Shown: piece after piece, positions 47,144 through 56,090 of the stretch
How positions within the stretch are numbered: the first letter of the stretch is position 1
Layout of the letters: each line of letters opens with the position of its first letter
NCBI GenBank assembly: GCA_028283725.1
Contig: JAPWKC010000004.1
Span: forward strand, 1,426,001 to 1,490,000
DNA from: Neorhizobium sp.
GTDB taxonomy: Bacteria > Pseudomonadota > Alphaproteobacteria > Rhizobiales > Rhizobiaceae
Direction: 5' to 3'
Length of the DNA stretch: 64,000 bases
Translations under genes and position numbers: made by a program
The notes under the pieces: generated by a model
What the model saw: only the letters and a program-made list of their open reading frames with translations
The model's database searches: none
Told to the model about the DNA's origin: nothing

Positions 47144-49666
47144 CTATCCCAAGGCTTCGGCAATCAACTCTTCGGCAGCCTCGGCCAGAACCGCGTCCTG
47201 CGCTTCGCCCGGCACCTGCTCCTTGCCGATTTCGAGCATGATGGGCACGGCAAGCGGCGAAACGCGATCGAGATCACGATGGGTGATATGCCCCTTTATC
47301 CGTTTCAGCATATCGCCGAGCCTTCCGATATCGAGAAGCCCCGACGCCGCATCGCGCCGGGTTGCCTCGAGCAGGACATGATCGGGCTCGTGAGAGCGCA
47401 GCACGTCATAGATCAGGTCCGTCGAGACCGTGACCTGCCGGCCGGTCTTTTCCTTTCCCGGATGACGGCGCTCGATCAAGCCGGAAATCACGGCGCAATT
47501 GCGGAAGGTGCGCTTCAGCATGTAACTTTCATCGAGCCAGGCTTCCAGATCATCGCCCAGCATATCCTCGTCGAACAGGTCAGAGAGGCTCAGGGCGCCT
47601 TTACCGATCATGGCGCCCATATCGTTCAGGCCCCAGACGGCAAGCGAATAATCGGTGGCGACGAAACCGAGCGGCCGGGCGCCTTCACGTTCCAGACGGC
47701 GCGTCAGAAGCATGCCGAGCGTCTGATGCGCAAGCCGCCCTTCGAAGCAATAGGCGATCAGGAAGAAGCGTTTTCCGCGCGGAAACGTCTCGATCAGGAG
47801 TTCGTCCTTGCGCGGCAGCATCGAGCGTTCGCGCTGGAGCGACAGCCAGTCGCGGACCTGGTCCGGCAGGGCATTCCAGTGGTCCGGATCGGCCAGCATG
47901 GCACGGACCTGATCGGCGAGATAGGTCGTCAGCGGAAACTTGCCGCCGGCATAGGCGGGGATCTTCGGATCGAGCGAGAAGGCGTTGGACACGAGGCATT
48001 CGTTCTCGCGGATGCCTTCGAAGCGCAGGACTTTTCCCGCAAACAGAAATGTATCGCCCTGCACCAGTTGTTCGAGGAAATATTCCTCGACCTTGCCGAG
48101 CGACATGCCGCCGCGCCCGACCGTTCCCTTGGCATTGCGCTTCACGAGCCGAACGTTGAGTTCGGCCGCCTCGACGATGGTGCCGAGGTTCAAACGATAT
48201 TGCTGAGCGACCTGCGCGTTGGAAACGCGCCAGCGACCCTCCTGCGTCCGGCGGATCTTGGCATAGCGCTCGTAGGCGCGCAGCGCATAGCCGCCGGTCG
48301 CGACGAAATCGACGATGCGTTCGAACATTTCCCATGAGAGCCCGGCATAGGGCGAGGCGGAGATGATCTCGTCATAAAGCGCCAGCGGATCGAAAGGTTC
48401 GGCGCAGGCCATGCCCAGCACATGCTGGGCCAGCACATCGAGCGCCCCCTCGCCCACCGGCGGCGTATCCTGCGCGCCAAGATAATTGGCATCGAGCGCC
48501 GCCTGACATTCCATCACCTCGAAGCGGTTGGCGGGCACGAGGATCGCCTTCGACGGCTCGTCCATGCGGTGATTGGCGCGGCCGATGCGCTGGGCAAGCC
48601 TCGAGGCCCCCTTCGGCGCGCCGACATGGACGACGAGATCGACGTCGCCCCAGTCTATCCCCATGTCGAGCGTCGAAGTGGCGACGACGGCGCGCAGCTT
48701 GTTCTCGGCCATGGCCGCCTCCACCTTGCGGCGCTGGCTGGCATCGAGCGAGCCATGATGCAGGGCGATTGCCAGATTGTCCTCGTTGATCGTCCAGAGC
48801 GTCTGGAACAGCAGCTCGGCCTGAAACCGGGTGTTGACGAAGATGAGTGTCGTCTTGTGGCGCCTGATCTGCTCATAGACTTCCGGCATGGCATAGGTGG
48901 AGACATGGCCGGACCAGGGAATGCGATCCTCGGTTTTCATGATGGTGATATCGGGTGCCGCACCGCCGGTGACGTGCACGAGGCCGGCGGGTGGTGCCGG
49001 CACCTCTCCCTGCGGCACCAGCCACCGTTGCAGATCCATCGGGTCGGCGACGGTGGCCGAAAGCCCGATCGTCTGCATTTTTGGCGCATGTTTTCGCAGG
49101 CGAGAGAGGCCAAGCGACAGGAGATGGCCGCGTTTGGAGGTGACGAGCGAATGAAGCTCGTCGAGAACGACATATTTCAGGTCCTTAAAGAAGCGCTCCG
49201 CCTCCTTGTTGGCAAGCAGCAGCGCCACCTGTTCGGGCGTCGTCAGAAGGATGTCGGGCGGATTGAGCTTCTGGCGCTGGCGTTTTGCCTGCGGCGTATC
49301 GCCGGTGCGGTTCTCGACGGTGACGGACAGCCCCATCTCGCTGACCGGCTTCATCAGGTTGCGCTCGATATCGACGGTCAGCGCCTTCAGGGGCGAGATG
49401 TAGAGCGTGTGAATGCCGGTAAAGGCCGAGCCGGGCGGGATTTTTCCGCGTGTGACGAGATCCGTCAGCGACGGGAGGAAGCCTGCAAGCGTCTTGCCGG
49501 CACCGGTCGGCGCGATCAGAAGCATGTTCTCGCCGCCTTGTGCGCGCGAAAGCAATTCCAGCTGATGCGCACGCGGCTGCCAGCCCTTTTCGGCGAACCA
49601 TGTGAGGAACGGCCGGGGCAGAGAAACGGCTTTAAAGCCGGAGGTTTTCAGTTCTGCGAGATCCAC
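47144..49666 (-). CDS. lhr: Ligase-associated Lhr-like DEXH-box helicase
   Basis: 840 residues, the shorter Lhr-core form. Walker A APTGAGKT (52-59), motif II DELH (near 171), and helicase C-terminal region with QRIGRANHRMD. The winged-helix and C-terminal beta-barrel of Lhr-core proteins follow (ends at ...AEELIAEALG). Lhr proteins are 3'-5' DNA/RNA-hybrid helicases linked to DNA repair. The start is GTG at 49666, which fits a GAGG-type SD. It forms an operon with pdeM. Confidence 0.92.
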   Translation of the reverse strand: MDLAELKTSGFKAVSLPRPFLTWFAEKGWQPRAHQLELLSRAQGGENMLLIAPTGAGKTLAGFLPSLTDLVTRGKIPPGSAFTGIHTLYISPLKALTVDIERNLMKPVSEMGLSVTVENRTGDTPQAKRQRQKLNPPDILLTTPEQVALLLANKEAERFFKDLKYVVLDELHSLVTSKRGHLLSLGLSRLRKHAPKMQTIGLSATVADPMDLQRWLVPQGEVPAPPAGLVHVTGGAAPDITIMKTEDRIPWSGHVSTYAMPEVYEQIRRHKTTLIFVNTRFQAELLFQTLWTINEDNLAIALHHGSLDASQRRKVEAAMAENKLRAVVATSTLDMGIDWGDVDLVVHVGAPKGASRLAQRIGRANHRMDEPSKAILVPANRFEVMECQAALDANYLGAQDTPPVGEGALDVLAQHVLGMACAEPFDPLALYDEIISASPYAGLSWEMFERIVDFVATGGYALRAYERYAKIRRTQEGRWRVSNAQVAQQYRLNLGTIVEAAELNVRLVKRNAKGTVGRGGMSLGKVEEYFLEQLVQGDTFLFAGKVLRFEGIRENECLVSNAFSLDPKIPAYAGGKFPLTTYLADQVRAMLADPDHWNALPDQVRDWLSLQRERSMLPRKDELLIETFPRGKRFFLIAYCFEGRLAHQTLGMLLTRRLEREGARPLGFVATDYSLAVWGLNDMGAMIGKGALSLSDLFDEDMLGDDLEAWLDESYMLKRTFRNCAVISGLIERRHPGKEKTGRQVTVSTDLIYDVLRSHEPDHVLLEATRRDAASGLLDIGRLGDMLKRIKGHITHRDLDRVSPLAVPIMLEIGKEQVPGEAQDAVLAEAAEELIAEALG

Positions 49667-49764
49667 GCCGCTAAAGGTAAGTTCTTCACGCGGAAAAGGA
49701 AGAGCGGAGCTACGGCATCAGCAAGACGGAGCGTTCTTTGCGCCTGCGTTCCGATAAACGGCGC

Positions 49765-50409
49765 TCACCGCACGATGTAACGATCCGTGCGGTGATTGAT
49801 GGCAAGCGTCAGGTTGAGCGTCACCGCTGCCAGAATGGAACAGGCGATGACGAAGGGGCCGGCGACGAGGAAGGACAGGATGAGGACGAGGCAATCCAGC
49901 CCCAGCTGGACGAAGCCTGCCCGCCAGCCGAGCCTGTCCTGAAGATAGAGCGCCAGAATGCCGAAGCCGCCAAGCGAGGCGCGATGGCGAAAGAGAACGA
50001 GCATGCCGCAGCCGATCAAAAGACCGCCGAAGAGCGCCGCCGTGATCGGCTCGACATGATCGAAGCCGATCAGGCCCGGCAGAATTTCCGTCAGCACGGA
50101 GGTCAGCGCCACGGCCGCGAAGGTTTTCACGGTGAAGACGGCGCCGAGCCGTTTATACGCGACCCAGTAAAAGGGCAGGTTGATCAGGAAGAAGACCGTG
50201 CCGAAGCTCCAGCCGCTGGCGTAACGCACGAGGAAGCTGATGCCCGCCGTGCCGCCTATCAGAAGATGGGCCGCCTGCAGCATGACGACGCCGAGCGCCG
50301 CCAGCATCGAGCCGGCGACAATGCCCTGCATGTCCTCGATGATCGAATGCTTGTCGCTCGACGATGCCCAAAAGCCGATCGGGCTCTTTTCCTTTGCCGC
50401 CGCGCTCAT
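49765..50409 (-). CDS. YitT family membrane protein (downstream copy)
   Basis: 214 residues from the ATG at 50409. Five or six transmembrane helices. Family features include QGIVAGSMLAALGVVMLQAA, LLIGGTAGISFLVRYA and RHRASLGGFGILALYLQD. YitT proteins are widely conserved membrane proteins of uncertain function. Its ATG overlaps the stop of the upstream paralogue (ATGA), so the pair is co-translated. Unlike many YitT proteins it lacks the C-terminal DUF2179 domain. Confidence 0.85.
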   Translation of the reverse strand: MSAAAKEKSPIGFWASSSDKHSIIEDMQGIVAGSMLAALGVVMLQAAHLLIGGTAGISFLVRYASGWSFGTVFFLINLPFYWVAYKRLGAVFTVKTFAAVALTSVLTEILPGLIGFDHVEPITAALFGGLLIGCGMLVLFRHRASLGGFGILALYLQDRLGWRAGFVQLGLDCLVLILSFLVAGPFVIACSILAAVTLNLTLAINHRTDRYIVR

Positions 50410-51059
50410 CAGCGCACCGCGATATACCGGTCGGACCGGTGATTGATGGTGAGAAGCAGGTTGAGAACGACCGCGCTCAACAGCGACCAAAGCACGGTTT
50501 CGGGCGAGACGACGAGGAAGGCTGCGGCCATGACGCAAAGATCGAAGCCGAGCTGCACAAGACCCGCCGGGATCTTGAAACGATCCTGAACGTAGATCGC
50601 CACGATGCCGATGCCGCCAAGCGAGGAGCGGTGGCGATAAAGGCCGAGCAGACCGAAGCCGATCAGGATGCCGCCGAGCAATGCTGCCCAGAAGGGATCG
50701 AGATACTGGATGATCATGAAACGGCGCTCAAGTTCGGCAATCACGGACACGAGCGCGATCGCGACAAAGGTCTTGAACGAGAAGCCAAGCCCGAGCCTGC
50801 GGAACGACAGATAGTAGAACGGCAGGTTGACGACGAAAAAGACGACGCCGAAGGGGATATCGAAAGCGTAGTGGATCAGGAAGGCGACGCCTGCCGTACC
50901 ACTGGTCAGAAGTCCCACCTGGTTGAGAAGATAGAGCCCAAGGGCTGCGACCATGGCGCTGATGAAAATGCCCTGCGCATCTTCAAGCGACGTGTGGCGC
51001 GACGGATCGGTGCTGTAAAAGCCGATCATGCGATTACGGGCGTTGTCCTGATCCGCCAA
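50409..51059 (-). CDS. YitT family membrane protein (upstream copy)
   Basis: 216 residues. Start is TTG at 51059 with AAGGGG about 8 bases upstream; the nearby ATG is out of frame. Membrane layout as in the next gene, with matching blocks (LLTSGTAGVAFLIHYA, YRHRSSLGGIGIVAIYVQD, LLLTINHRSDRYI) showing that the two are paralogues. No DUF2179 domain. They may form a heteromer (inference). Confidence 0.83.
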   Translation of the reverse strand: MADQDNARNRMIGFYSTDPSRHTSLEDAQGIFISAMVAALGLYLLNQVGLLTSGTAGVAFLIHYAFDIPFGVVFFVVNLPFYYLSFRRLGLGFSFKTFVAIALVSVIAELERRFMIIQYLDPFWAALLGGILIGFGLLGLYRHRSSLGGIGIVAIYVQDRFKIPAGLVQLGFDLCVMAAAFLVVSPETVLWSLLSAVVLNLLLTINHRSDRYIAVR

Positions 51060-51207
51060 TTCATTCCCCTTGTGCGCCGCTTGCGTGCGCCTTCATGCGA
51101 CCGTTTCGGTCTTGCTTACGACCTTGATTGTGCATGGCAGCATGCGCTTCATCAAGCGTCTTGAAAGACAGCTCTCACGGAAGTGTGAAAACGCAAGAAA
51201 TCCTCTT

Positions 51208-52143
51208 TCAGGCGGTCTTTCGCGACAGAAACAGGATGCCATTCACCGGGTTTCCGCCATCCATGCGAATGATGGTACGGTGGCTTTCCAGCTGTTCGAA
51301 ACCGGCATTGGAAAGAAGTGCGCCGATATAGTCGTGCGCATGGGCGTAACGCAGCGATTCGCGCAGCACGAAGCCATTGCGCTCGCCGGCATCCTCCACC
51401 GAGAAGGCAAACAGACCATCCGGTGCGATGAGCGCCGAGACGAGCGGAAACACCGTTTCCAGCGAGCCGAGATACATGAGCACGTCGGCTGCGGAGACGA
51501 GATCGGCGCGATATTCTGCACGATCGTCGCCGAAGAGCCCGGACTGACCGGCGTCAAGGCTCAGGTCGGCCTGACCGAGCCGGTCGTAGAGCGATTTCGC
51601 TTCCGCCTTGGCCAGCATGTTGGCCGAGATGTCATAGCCTTCCAGCACGTCCGTCACCGGACGGATCTCGGCGCCGAACAGGCCCGTGCCGCAGCCGAGG
51701 TCGACGGTGCGGCGGAAAGGGCCATGCGGTGCCACAAGCGCGGCAAGCTTGCCGGGCACCGTATAGTCCAGCTTTTCGACCAGCGCCGTATCGAAACGGT
51801 CGGCATAACCATCGAACAGGCCTTCGACATAGCGGCTCGGCGGCTGGTCCGGCACATCTTCGGCACCGATGACGGCAAGCTTCAGGCCGGCACCGAAGAC
51901 GTCGTCCGGTTCCAGTTCCAGCGCCTGACGGTAGGCCTCTTCCGCCGAGGCCAGATCCGCCTTCTCGCGGTATTCGCCGAGCTGGAACCAGCCGGCGGCC
52001 CATGAGGGCGCCAGTTCCAGCGCCTGCTCCATCAATTCGGCGGCGGCGGCGAAATCCTGCCCGTCCGCCAGCATGCGGGCGTAATCGGCACGACGGTCGG
52101 CGATCACGTCGCCGGATGAGAACTGGTTGGGCAACACGCACAT
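51208..52143 (-). CDS. TPR-containing class I SAM-dependent methyltransferase
   Basis: 311 residues. About two TPR units (residues 15-90, MLADGQDFAAAAELMEQAL... and YRQALELEPDDVFG) precede a Rossmann methyltransferase domain. TVDLGCGTGLFGAEI (about 145-160) is motif I and DVLEGYDISANML motif II. The C-terminal RKTA end is soluble, so cytoplasmic. Substrate not evident. Separate transcription unit, divergent from DUF6460. Confidence 0.82.
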   Translation of the reverse strand: MCVLPNQFSSGDVIADRRADYARMLADGQDFAAAAELMEQALELAPSWAAGWFQLGEYREKADLASAEEAYRQALELEPDDVFGAGLKLAVIGAEDVPDQPPSRYVEGLFDGYADRFDTALVEKLDYTVPGKLAALVAPHGPFRRTVDLGCGTGLFGAEIRPVTDVLEGYDISANMLAKAEAKSLYDRLGQADLSLDAGQSGLFGDDRAEYRADLVSAADVLMYLGSLETVFPLVSALIAPDGLFAFSVEDAGERNGFVLRESLRYAHAHDYIGALLSNAGFEQLESHRTIIRMDGGNPVNGILFLSRKTA

Positions 52144-52301
52144 ATCCTTGCCGGGAAGCCATGCTCATGCCGGCACTGCCCGTTCACCCGCTCTATGACG
52201 GAGCCATAAAAAAACTCAAGTTCTATCTGAGGGACATGGGCAACGACTTGCGATTGCGTGCTGCGGCCTCTATCTCTCAGGTCTATCGGAGACAAACAAG
52301 G

Positions 52302-52568
52302 ATGCCCGACAACGTGAACCGGTTTCTCGGCGATACCCCTGGCCGCACCCTCGTCAAGCTGATCGTCGTCTGCCTTCTGGTCGGCTTCGTTCTGGCGTTT
52401 TTCGGCTTTACGCCGGACAATATCATCGGCGCCATCCGCTATCACGTGCTGGACATCTGGTATAACGGCTTCGTCGCGCTTGGCCGCGTCGGCAGCTATC
52501 TGGCGCTCGGCGCGATCGTGGTCATCCCGGTCTTCCTCATCCTCCGTCTTCTCTCGTTCCGCCGCTGA
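52302..52568 (+). CDS. DUF6460 family small membrane protein
   Basis: 88 residues from the ATG at 52302 with GGAGACAAACAAGG upstream. Two transmembrane helices (LIVVCLLVGFVLAFFGF and YLALGAIVVIPVFLILRLL) with a short loop. DUF6460 is conserved in Rhizobiales with unknown function. The frame is open upstream, but that part has methyltransferase-antisense composition. It lies 4 bp before the CAP-domain gene and is probably co-transcribed. Confidence 0.75.
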   Translation: MPDNVNRFLGDTPGRTLVKLIVVCLLVGFVLAFFGFTPDNIIGAIRYHVLDIWYNGFVALGRVGSYLALGAIVVIPVFLILRLLSFRR

Positions 52569-52572
52569 TCCG

Positions 52573-53085
52573 ATGCCATTTTCCGACACTTCTTCTCACC
52601 GCACCGGCCGCCGGGCTTTTCTGACCGTCTCGGGCCTTGCGCTCTCTGCGACCGCGTTTGCACTCGCCGGCTGTTCCACCCGTTCGGCGCTGACGCCGAC
52701 GCCGGGTGCAGCGGATGAGAGTGCAGCGGCACTGCCGATGGTCAACACGCTGCGCCAGAGCCACGGGCTTTCCACCCTGTCGCTCGACAACAAGCCGACG
52801 ATAGCTGCCGAACAACAGGCCGTGCGGATGGCCAAGGCCGAGGAGATGAGCCATCTGATCGGGCTCGGCGACAGCTTCTTCAACCGCATGAAGAGTGCCG
52901 ACGTGCCGCTGCCGGCCGCCGAAAACATCGCCAGCGGCCAGCAGACGGTCGATCGCGCCGTGCAGGCTTGGATCGATTCGCCCAAGCATCTGGAAAACAT
53001 GCTCGGCAATTACAAAAGCGTCGGCGTGGCCGTGGCGCGTGGCCAGAACGGCCGCACCTACTGGTCGATGGTTCTGTCGAGCTGA
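52573..53085 (+). CDS. CAP-domain lipoprotein, probable Tat substrate
   Basis: 170 residues. The N-terminus has twin arginines (TGRRAFLTVSG) then a hydrophobic stretch ending LAGC, so likely a Tat-exported lipoprotein. The CAP (SCP/PR1) domain has NTLRQSHGLSTLSLD, AAEQQAVRMAKAEEMSHL, AAENIASGQQTVDRAVQAWIDSPKHLENML and GVAVARGQNGRTYWSMVL. The His, Glu and Ser/His of the CAP cavity appear kept. Function of bacterial CAP proteins is unclear. Follows DUF6460 by 4 bp and precedes a MATE pump by 4 bp. Confidence 0.85.
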   Translation: MPFSDTSSHRTGRRAFLTVSGLALSATAFALAGCSTRSALTPTPGAADESAAALPMVNTLRQSHGLSTLSLDNKPTIAAEQQAVRMAKAEEMSHLIGLGDSFFNRMKSADVPLPAAENIASGQQTVDRAVQAWIDSPKHLENMLGNYKSVGVAVARGQNGRTYWSMVLSS

Positions 53086-53089
53086 CGCC

Positions 53090-54442
53090 GTGAGCGGCGC
53101 TGCGGCAGAGGAAACCTCACCCCAACCGTTCATCGTAACGCATCGGCTGGTGCTCGGCATTGCCGTGCCGATGACGATCGGCTTTCTGACGACACCGCTG
53201 CTGGGGCTCACCGGTACTGCGGTCGTCGGTCATCTCGGCCGGCCCGAGGCGCTGGCTGGCATGGCGATCGGCTCCATTCTATGCGATCTCATCTATGGCA
53301 GCCTCAGCTTTTTCCGCACTTCGACGACGGGGCTGACGGCGCAGGCCTTCGGCCGCGGCGACCAGCGCGAACAGCAGGCGGTGTTCTATCGGGCGGCCTT
53401 GAGCGCGCTCTGTCTGGGCATCGTCATGCTGGCGATCTCGCCGGTGCTGCTTTATTTCGCGCCCGGCCTGATGACCGGCGATCCGGCCATTGCCGCCGAG
53501 GCGCATCTCTATTTCGGCATCCGGATACTGGCGAGCCCGGTGACATTTGCGAATTTCGCTATTCTGGGCTTCGTGCTCGGGCGCGGCGAAGGCAGGACGG
53601 GGTTGACGCTGCAGGTCATCCTCAACGGCGCCAATGTCGCTTTCGCCATCGTCTTCGGCCTCGTGCTCGATCATGGTGTCGCCGGCGTCGCCTGGGCCTC
53701 GGTTCTCTCGGAGACGATCGCGCTTGCGGCAGGGCTCTTTGCGGTGCGCCGCCGGCTTTCGTCCGCGGAGCGTCCGTCACGGGCGGATCTTCTCGACACT
53801 GCCAAGCTGCGGCAGTTGTTTCAGCTTAATGCCGACATCCTGATCCGCTCGCTGGTGCTGAACTGCGCATTCGCCATCCTGACCCGGATCGGCGGCGGGT
53901 TCGGTGCCGTGACGCTTGCCGCCAATGCCGTGCTGATGAACGTCTTCATGCTGTCCGCCTTCTTTCTCGACGGTCTGGCGGGCGCTGCCGAGCAGTTGGC
54001 CGGGCGCGCCGTCGGCGCAGGCTTGCGCCCGGCTTTCGACCGGGCGCTGAAACTCACCGCATTCTGGTCCTTCGCCATGGCCGGGATCGTCGGGCTGTTC
54101 TTCATCGTCGCGGGAAACGGGCTCGTGCATCTTCTGACGAGTTCCCAAGAGGTCCAGAAGGCCGCCCTCACCTATCTGCCATGGGCGGCGCTCACCGGCC
54201 TGACCGGCGCGCTCGCCTTCCAGATGGACGGCGTGTTCATCGGCGCCACATGGTCACGCGAGATGCGCAACATGATGCTGGCATCGTTTGCCGCCTATTG
54301 CGCGGCACTTGCGGTGCTGGTGCCGCTCCTTGCCAATCACGGGCTGTGGGCGGCACTCAACCTCTTTCTTCTGATACGCGGCGCATTTCTCGCCGCCATG
54401 TTACCCGCCAAAGCGCGTCAGAGCTTTACCGCCGCCCAATGA
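53090..54442 (+). CDS. MATE family efflux transporter (DinF-like)
   Basis: 450 residues from the GTG at 53090 (MSGAAAEETSPQP); the frame is open upstream only as a CAP-gene shadow. Twelve membrane helices in two repeats, with early blocks PMTIGFLTTPLLGLTGTAVVGHLG and DLIYGSLSFFRTSTTGLTAQAFGRGD. The DinF-like group exports cationic or amphipathic drugs by Na+ or H+ exchange. It ends by overlapping the last 25 bp of convergent pyrD. Third gene of the DUF6460-CAP-MATE unit. Confidence 0.9.
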   Translation: MSGAAAEETSPQPFIVTHRLVLGIAVPMTIGFLTTPLLGLTGTAVVGHLGRPEALAGMAIGSILCDLIYGSLSFFRTSTTGLTAQAFGRGDQREQQAVFYRAALSALCLGIVMLAISPVLLYFAPGLMTGDPAIAAEAHLYFGIRILASPVTFANFAILGFVLGRGEGRTGLTLQVILNGANVAFAIVFGLVLDHGVAGVAWASVLSETIALAAGLFAVRRRLSSAERPSRADLLDTAKLRQLFQLNADILIRSLVLNCAFAILTRIGGGFGAVTLAANAVLMNVFMLSAFFLDGLAGAAEQLAGRAVGAGLRPAFDRALKLTAFWSFAMAGIVGLFFIVAGNGLVHLLTSSQEVQKAALTYLPWAALTGLTGALAFQMDGVFIGATWSREMRNMMLASFAAYCAALAVLVPLLANHGLWAALNLFLLIRGAFLAAMLPAKARQSFTAAQ

Positions 54443-55536
54443 TCGGTGCGGGTGTCGCGCAGCGCGCGGATGGACTGCACCTTTTCACCATCGAGCAGTC
54501 TCGACAGGCCGCGCACGACTTCGCCGGGAAGGCCTGGGCCGCCATAGACCATGCAGGAATAGAGCTGGACGAGATCGGCACCGGCCTTGATCTTCTCCAG
54601 CGCCTGCTCCGCATTGCCGATGCCGCCTGCGCCGATCAGAGGGAGATCGGGGCCGACGCGTTTGCGCATTTTTGCGAGAATGGCGGTAGAACGCGCAAAT
54701 AACGGGGCGCCAGACAGGCCGCCCGCCTCCTGCGCCTGACGCTGATCCTTCAGACCATCGCGGGAGAGCGTGGTATTCGATACAATCAGACCGTCGAGAT
54801 CATGGCCCAGCGCTTCGGCCGCGATATCGTCCAACCCCTCATCGGTCAGATCCGGCGCGATCTTGAGGAAGACCGGCACCCGCTTGCCGGTGCGGGCTTC
54901 CTCTTCTGCGCGGGCGGCAAGAACCGCATCGAGCAGTGCCCTTAAGCTTTCTCGCGCCTGAAGATCGCGAAGGCCGGGCGTGTTCGGCGACGAGATGTTG
55001 GCGGTGAAATAGGTCGCGACCGGATAGAAGCGGCGGATGCCGACAACGTAGTCGCCGATACGATCGAGACTGTCCTTGTTGGCACCGATATTGACGCCGA
55101 CGATGCCGCCGACCGGGCCTGAAGCGGCACCTGCGCTTGCAGGACGGCGGGCCGACAGTCGCCGGAACGCAGCCTCATGACCTTCGTTGTTGAAACCCAT
55201 GCGGTTGATGACGGCGCGATCCTCAACCAGCCGGAAGAGGCGCGGCTTGTCATTGCCGGCCTGCGGCTTGGGGGTGAGCGTGCCGACCTCGGTGAAGCCG
55301 AAGCCGAGGTTCAGGATCGCATCGGGCGCTTCCGCATTCTTGTCATATCCTGCGGCAAGGCCGAGCGGGTTTGAAAAGCGAATGCCGGCGACCGTCTGCA
55401 CCAGGCGCGGGTCTTCTTCGATCCGGCAGGCCGGCACCAGCCCTGTCTTCAGGGCAGCAACGGACATGCCATGGGCTTTTTCGGGGTCGAAGACGAACAG
55501 GCTGCGGGACGCGAGCCCGGAAAGCGACAGGGTCAA
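54418..55536 (-). CDS. pyrD: Quinone-dependent dihydroorotate dehydrogenase (class 2)
   Basis: 372 residues. PyrD oxidises dihydroorotate to orotate in pyrimidine synthesis and reduces membrane quinone. The N-terminal quinone-binding helices of class 2 are followed by the FMN barrel with GLAAGYDKNAEAPD, FTEVGTLTPKPQAGN, NISSPNTPGLRDLQ (catalytic Ser) and IGAGGIGNAEQALEKIKAGAD. Start is TTG at 55536, overlapping the DUF952 stop (TTGA), with GGAGAA upstream. The two are translationally coupled. Confidence 0.95.
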   Translation of the reverse strand: MTLSLSGLASRSLFVFDPEKAHGMSVAALKTGLVPACRIEEDPRLVQTVAGIRFSNPLGLAAGYDKNAEAPDAILNLGFGFTEVGTLTPKPQAGNDKPRLFRLVEDRAVINRMGFNNEGHEAAFRRLSARRPASAGAASGPVGGIVGVNIGANKDSLDRIGDYVVGIRRFYPVATYFTANISSPNTPGLRDLQARESLRALLDAVLAARAEEEARTGKRVPVFLKIAPDLTDEGLDDIAAEALGHDLDGLIVSNTTLSRDGLKDQRQAQEAGGLSGAPLFARSTAILAKMRKRVGPDLPLIGAGGIGNAEQALEKIKAGADLVQLYSCMVYGGPGLPGEVVRGLSRLLDGEKVQSIRALRDTRTDHWAAVKL

Positions 55537-55880
55537 GGCATTTTCTCCGGAAAGGCATGCTGGCCGTCAACGCCGATCAGCAGCGGCATATCCCACAGCA
55601 CCGAGGACAGCGGCAGCGGCGCATAAAGATGAGGAAAGAGATCACCGCCGCGCGAGGGCTCGGACTTCAGCGCCTCTCCGAGCGACGGCACATCGACCGC
55701 GACGAGGATGAGACCCGCTTGTCCGGCAAAATGCAGCCTTGCGGTTTCGCGCGCCTGGGCGGCGGTGGAGAAATGGATGTAGCCGTCACGCAGGTCGATC
55801 TCGGCGCCTTCGAAGACACCTTTCTCCTTGGCCTGCCGCCAGAGCGTATCCGGCACGATCTTGTAGATTATATCGGTCAT
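55533..55880 (-). CDS. DUF952 family protein
   Basis: 115 residues with no signal or membrane segment. DUF952 features IYKIVPDTLW, GYIHFSTAAQARETAR and HLYAPLPLSSVLW are present. Family function is unknown. It lies immediately upstream of pyrD and overlaps it by 4 bp, an arrangement seen across Rhizobiales, which may suggest a pyrimidine-related role (weak inference). Confidence 0.85.
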   Translation of the reverse strand: MTDIIYKIVPDTLWRQAKEKGVFEGAEIDLRDGYIHFSTAAQARETARLHFAGQAGLILVAVDVPSLGEALKSEPSRGGDLFPHLYAPLPLSSVLWDMPLLIGVDGQHAFPEKMP

Positions 55881-56090
55881 CTCTCACTCTCGCAGTGGGC
55901 CACCGTCGCAAAACATGTCCCGACCGTTATCCGCAAAGCCGGTGGCTTGTCCACCCATGCACGCGCTTAAGAAACCGCTACGGCTTTTCCACACTTGTGC
56001 CGAAGCGGAGCCGGGGGTACTCTTGCCGCCAGAGGAGAATTTATTCCGGCACTGCCGGGCAGGACTATGCTCTTGGGAGGGGGCGTGGGC

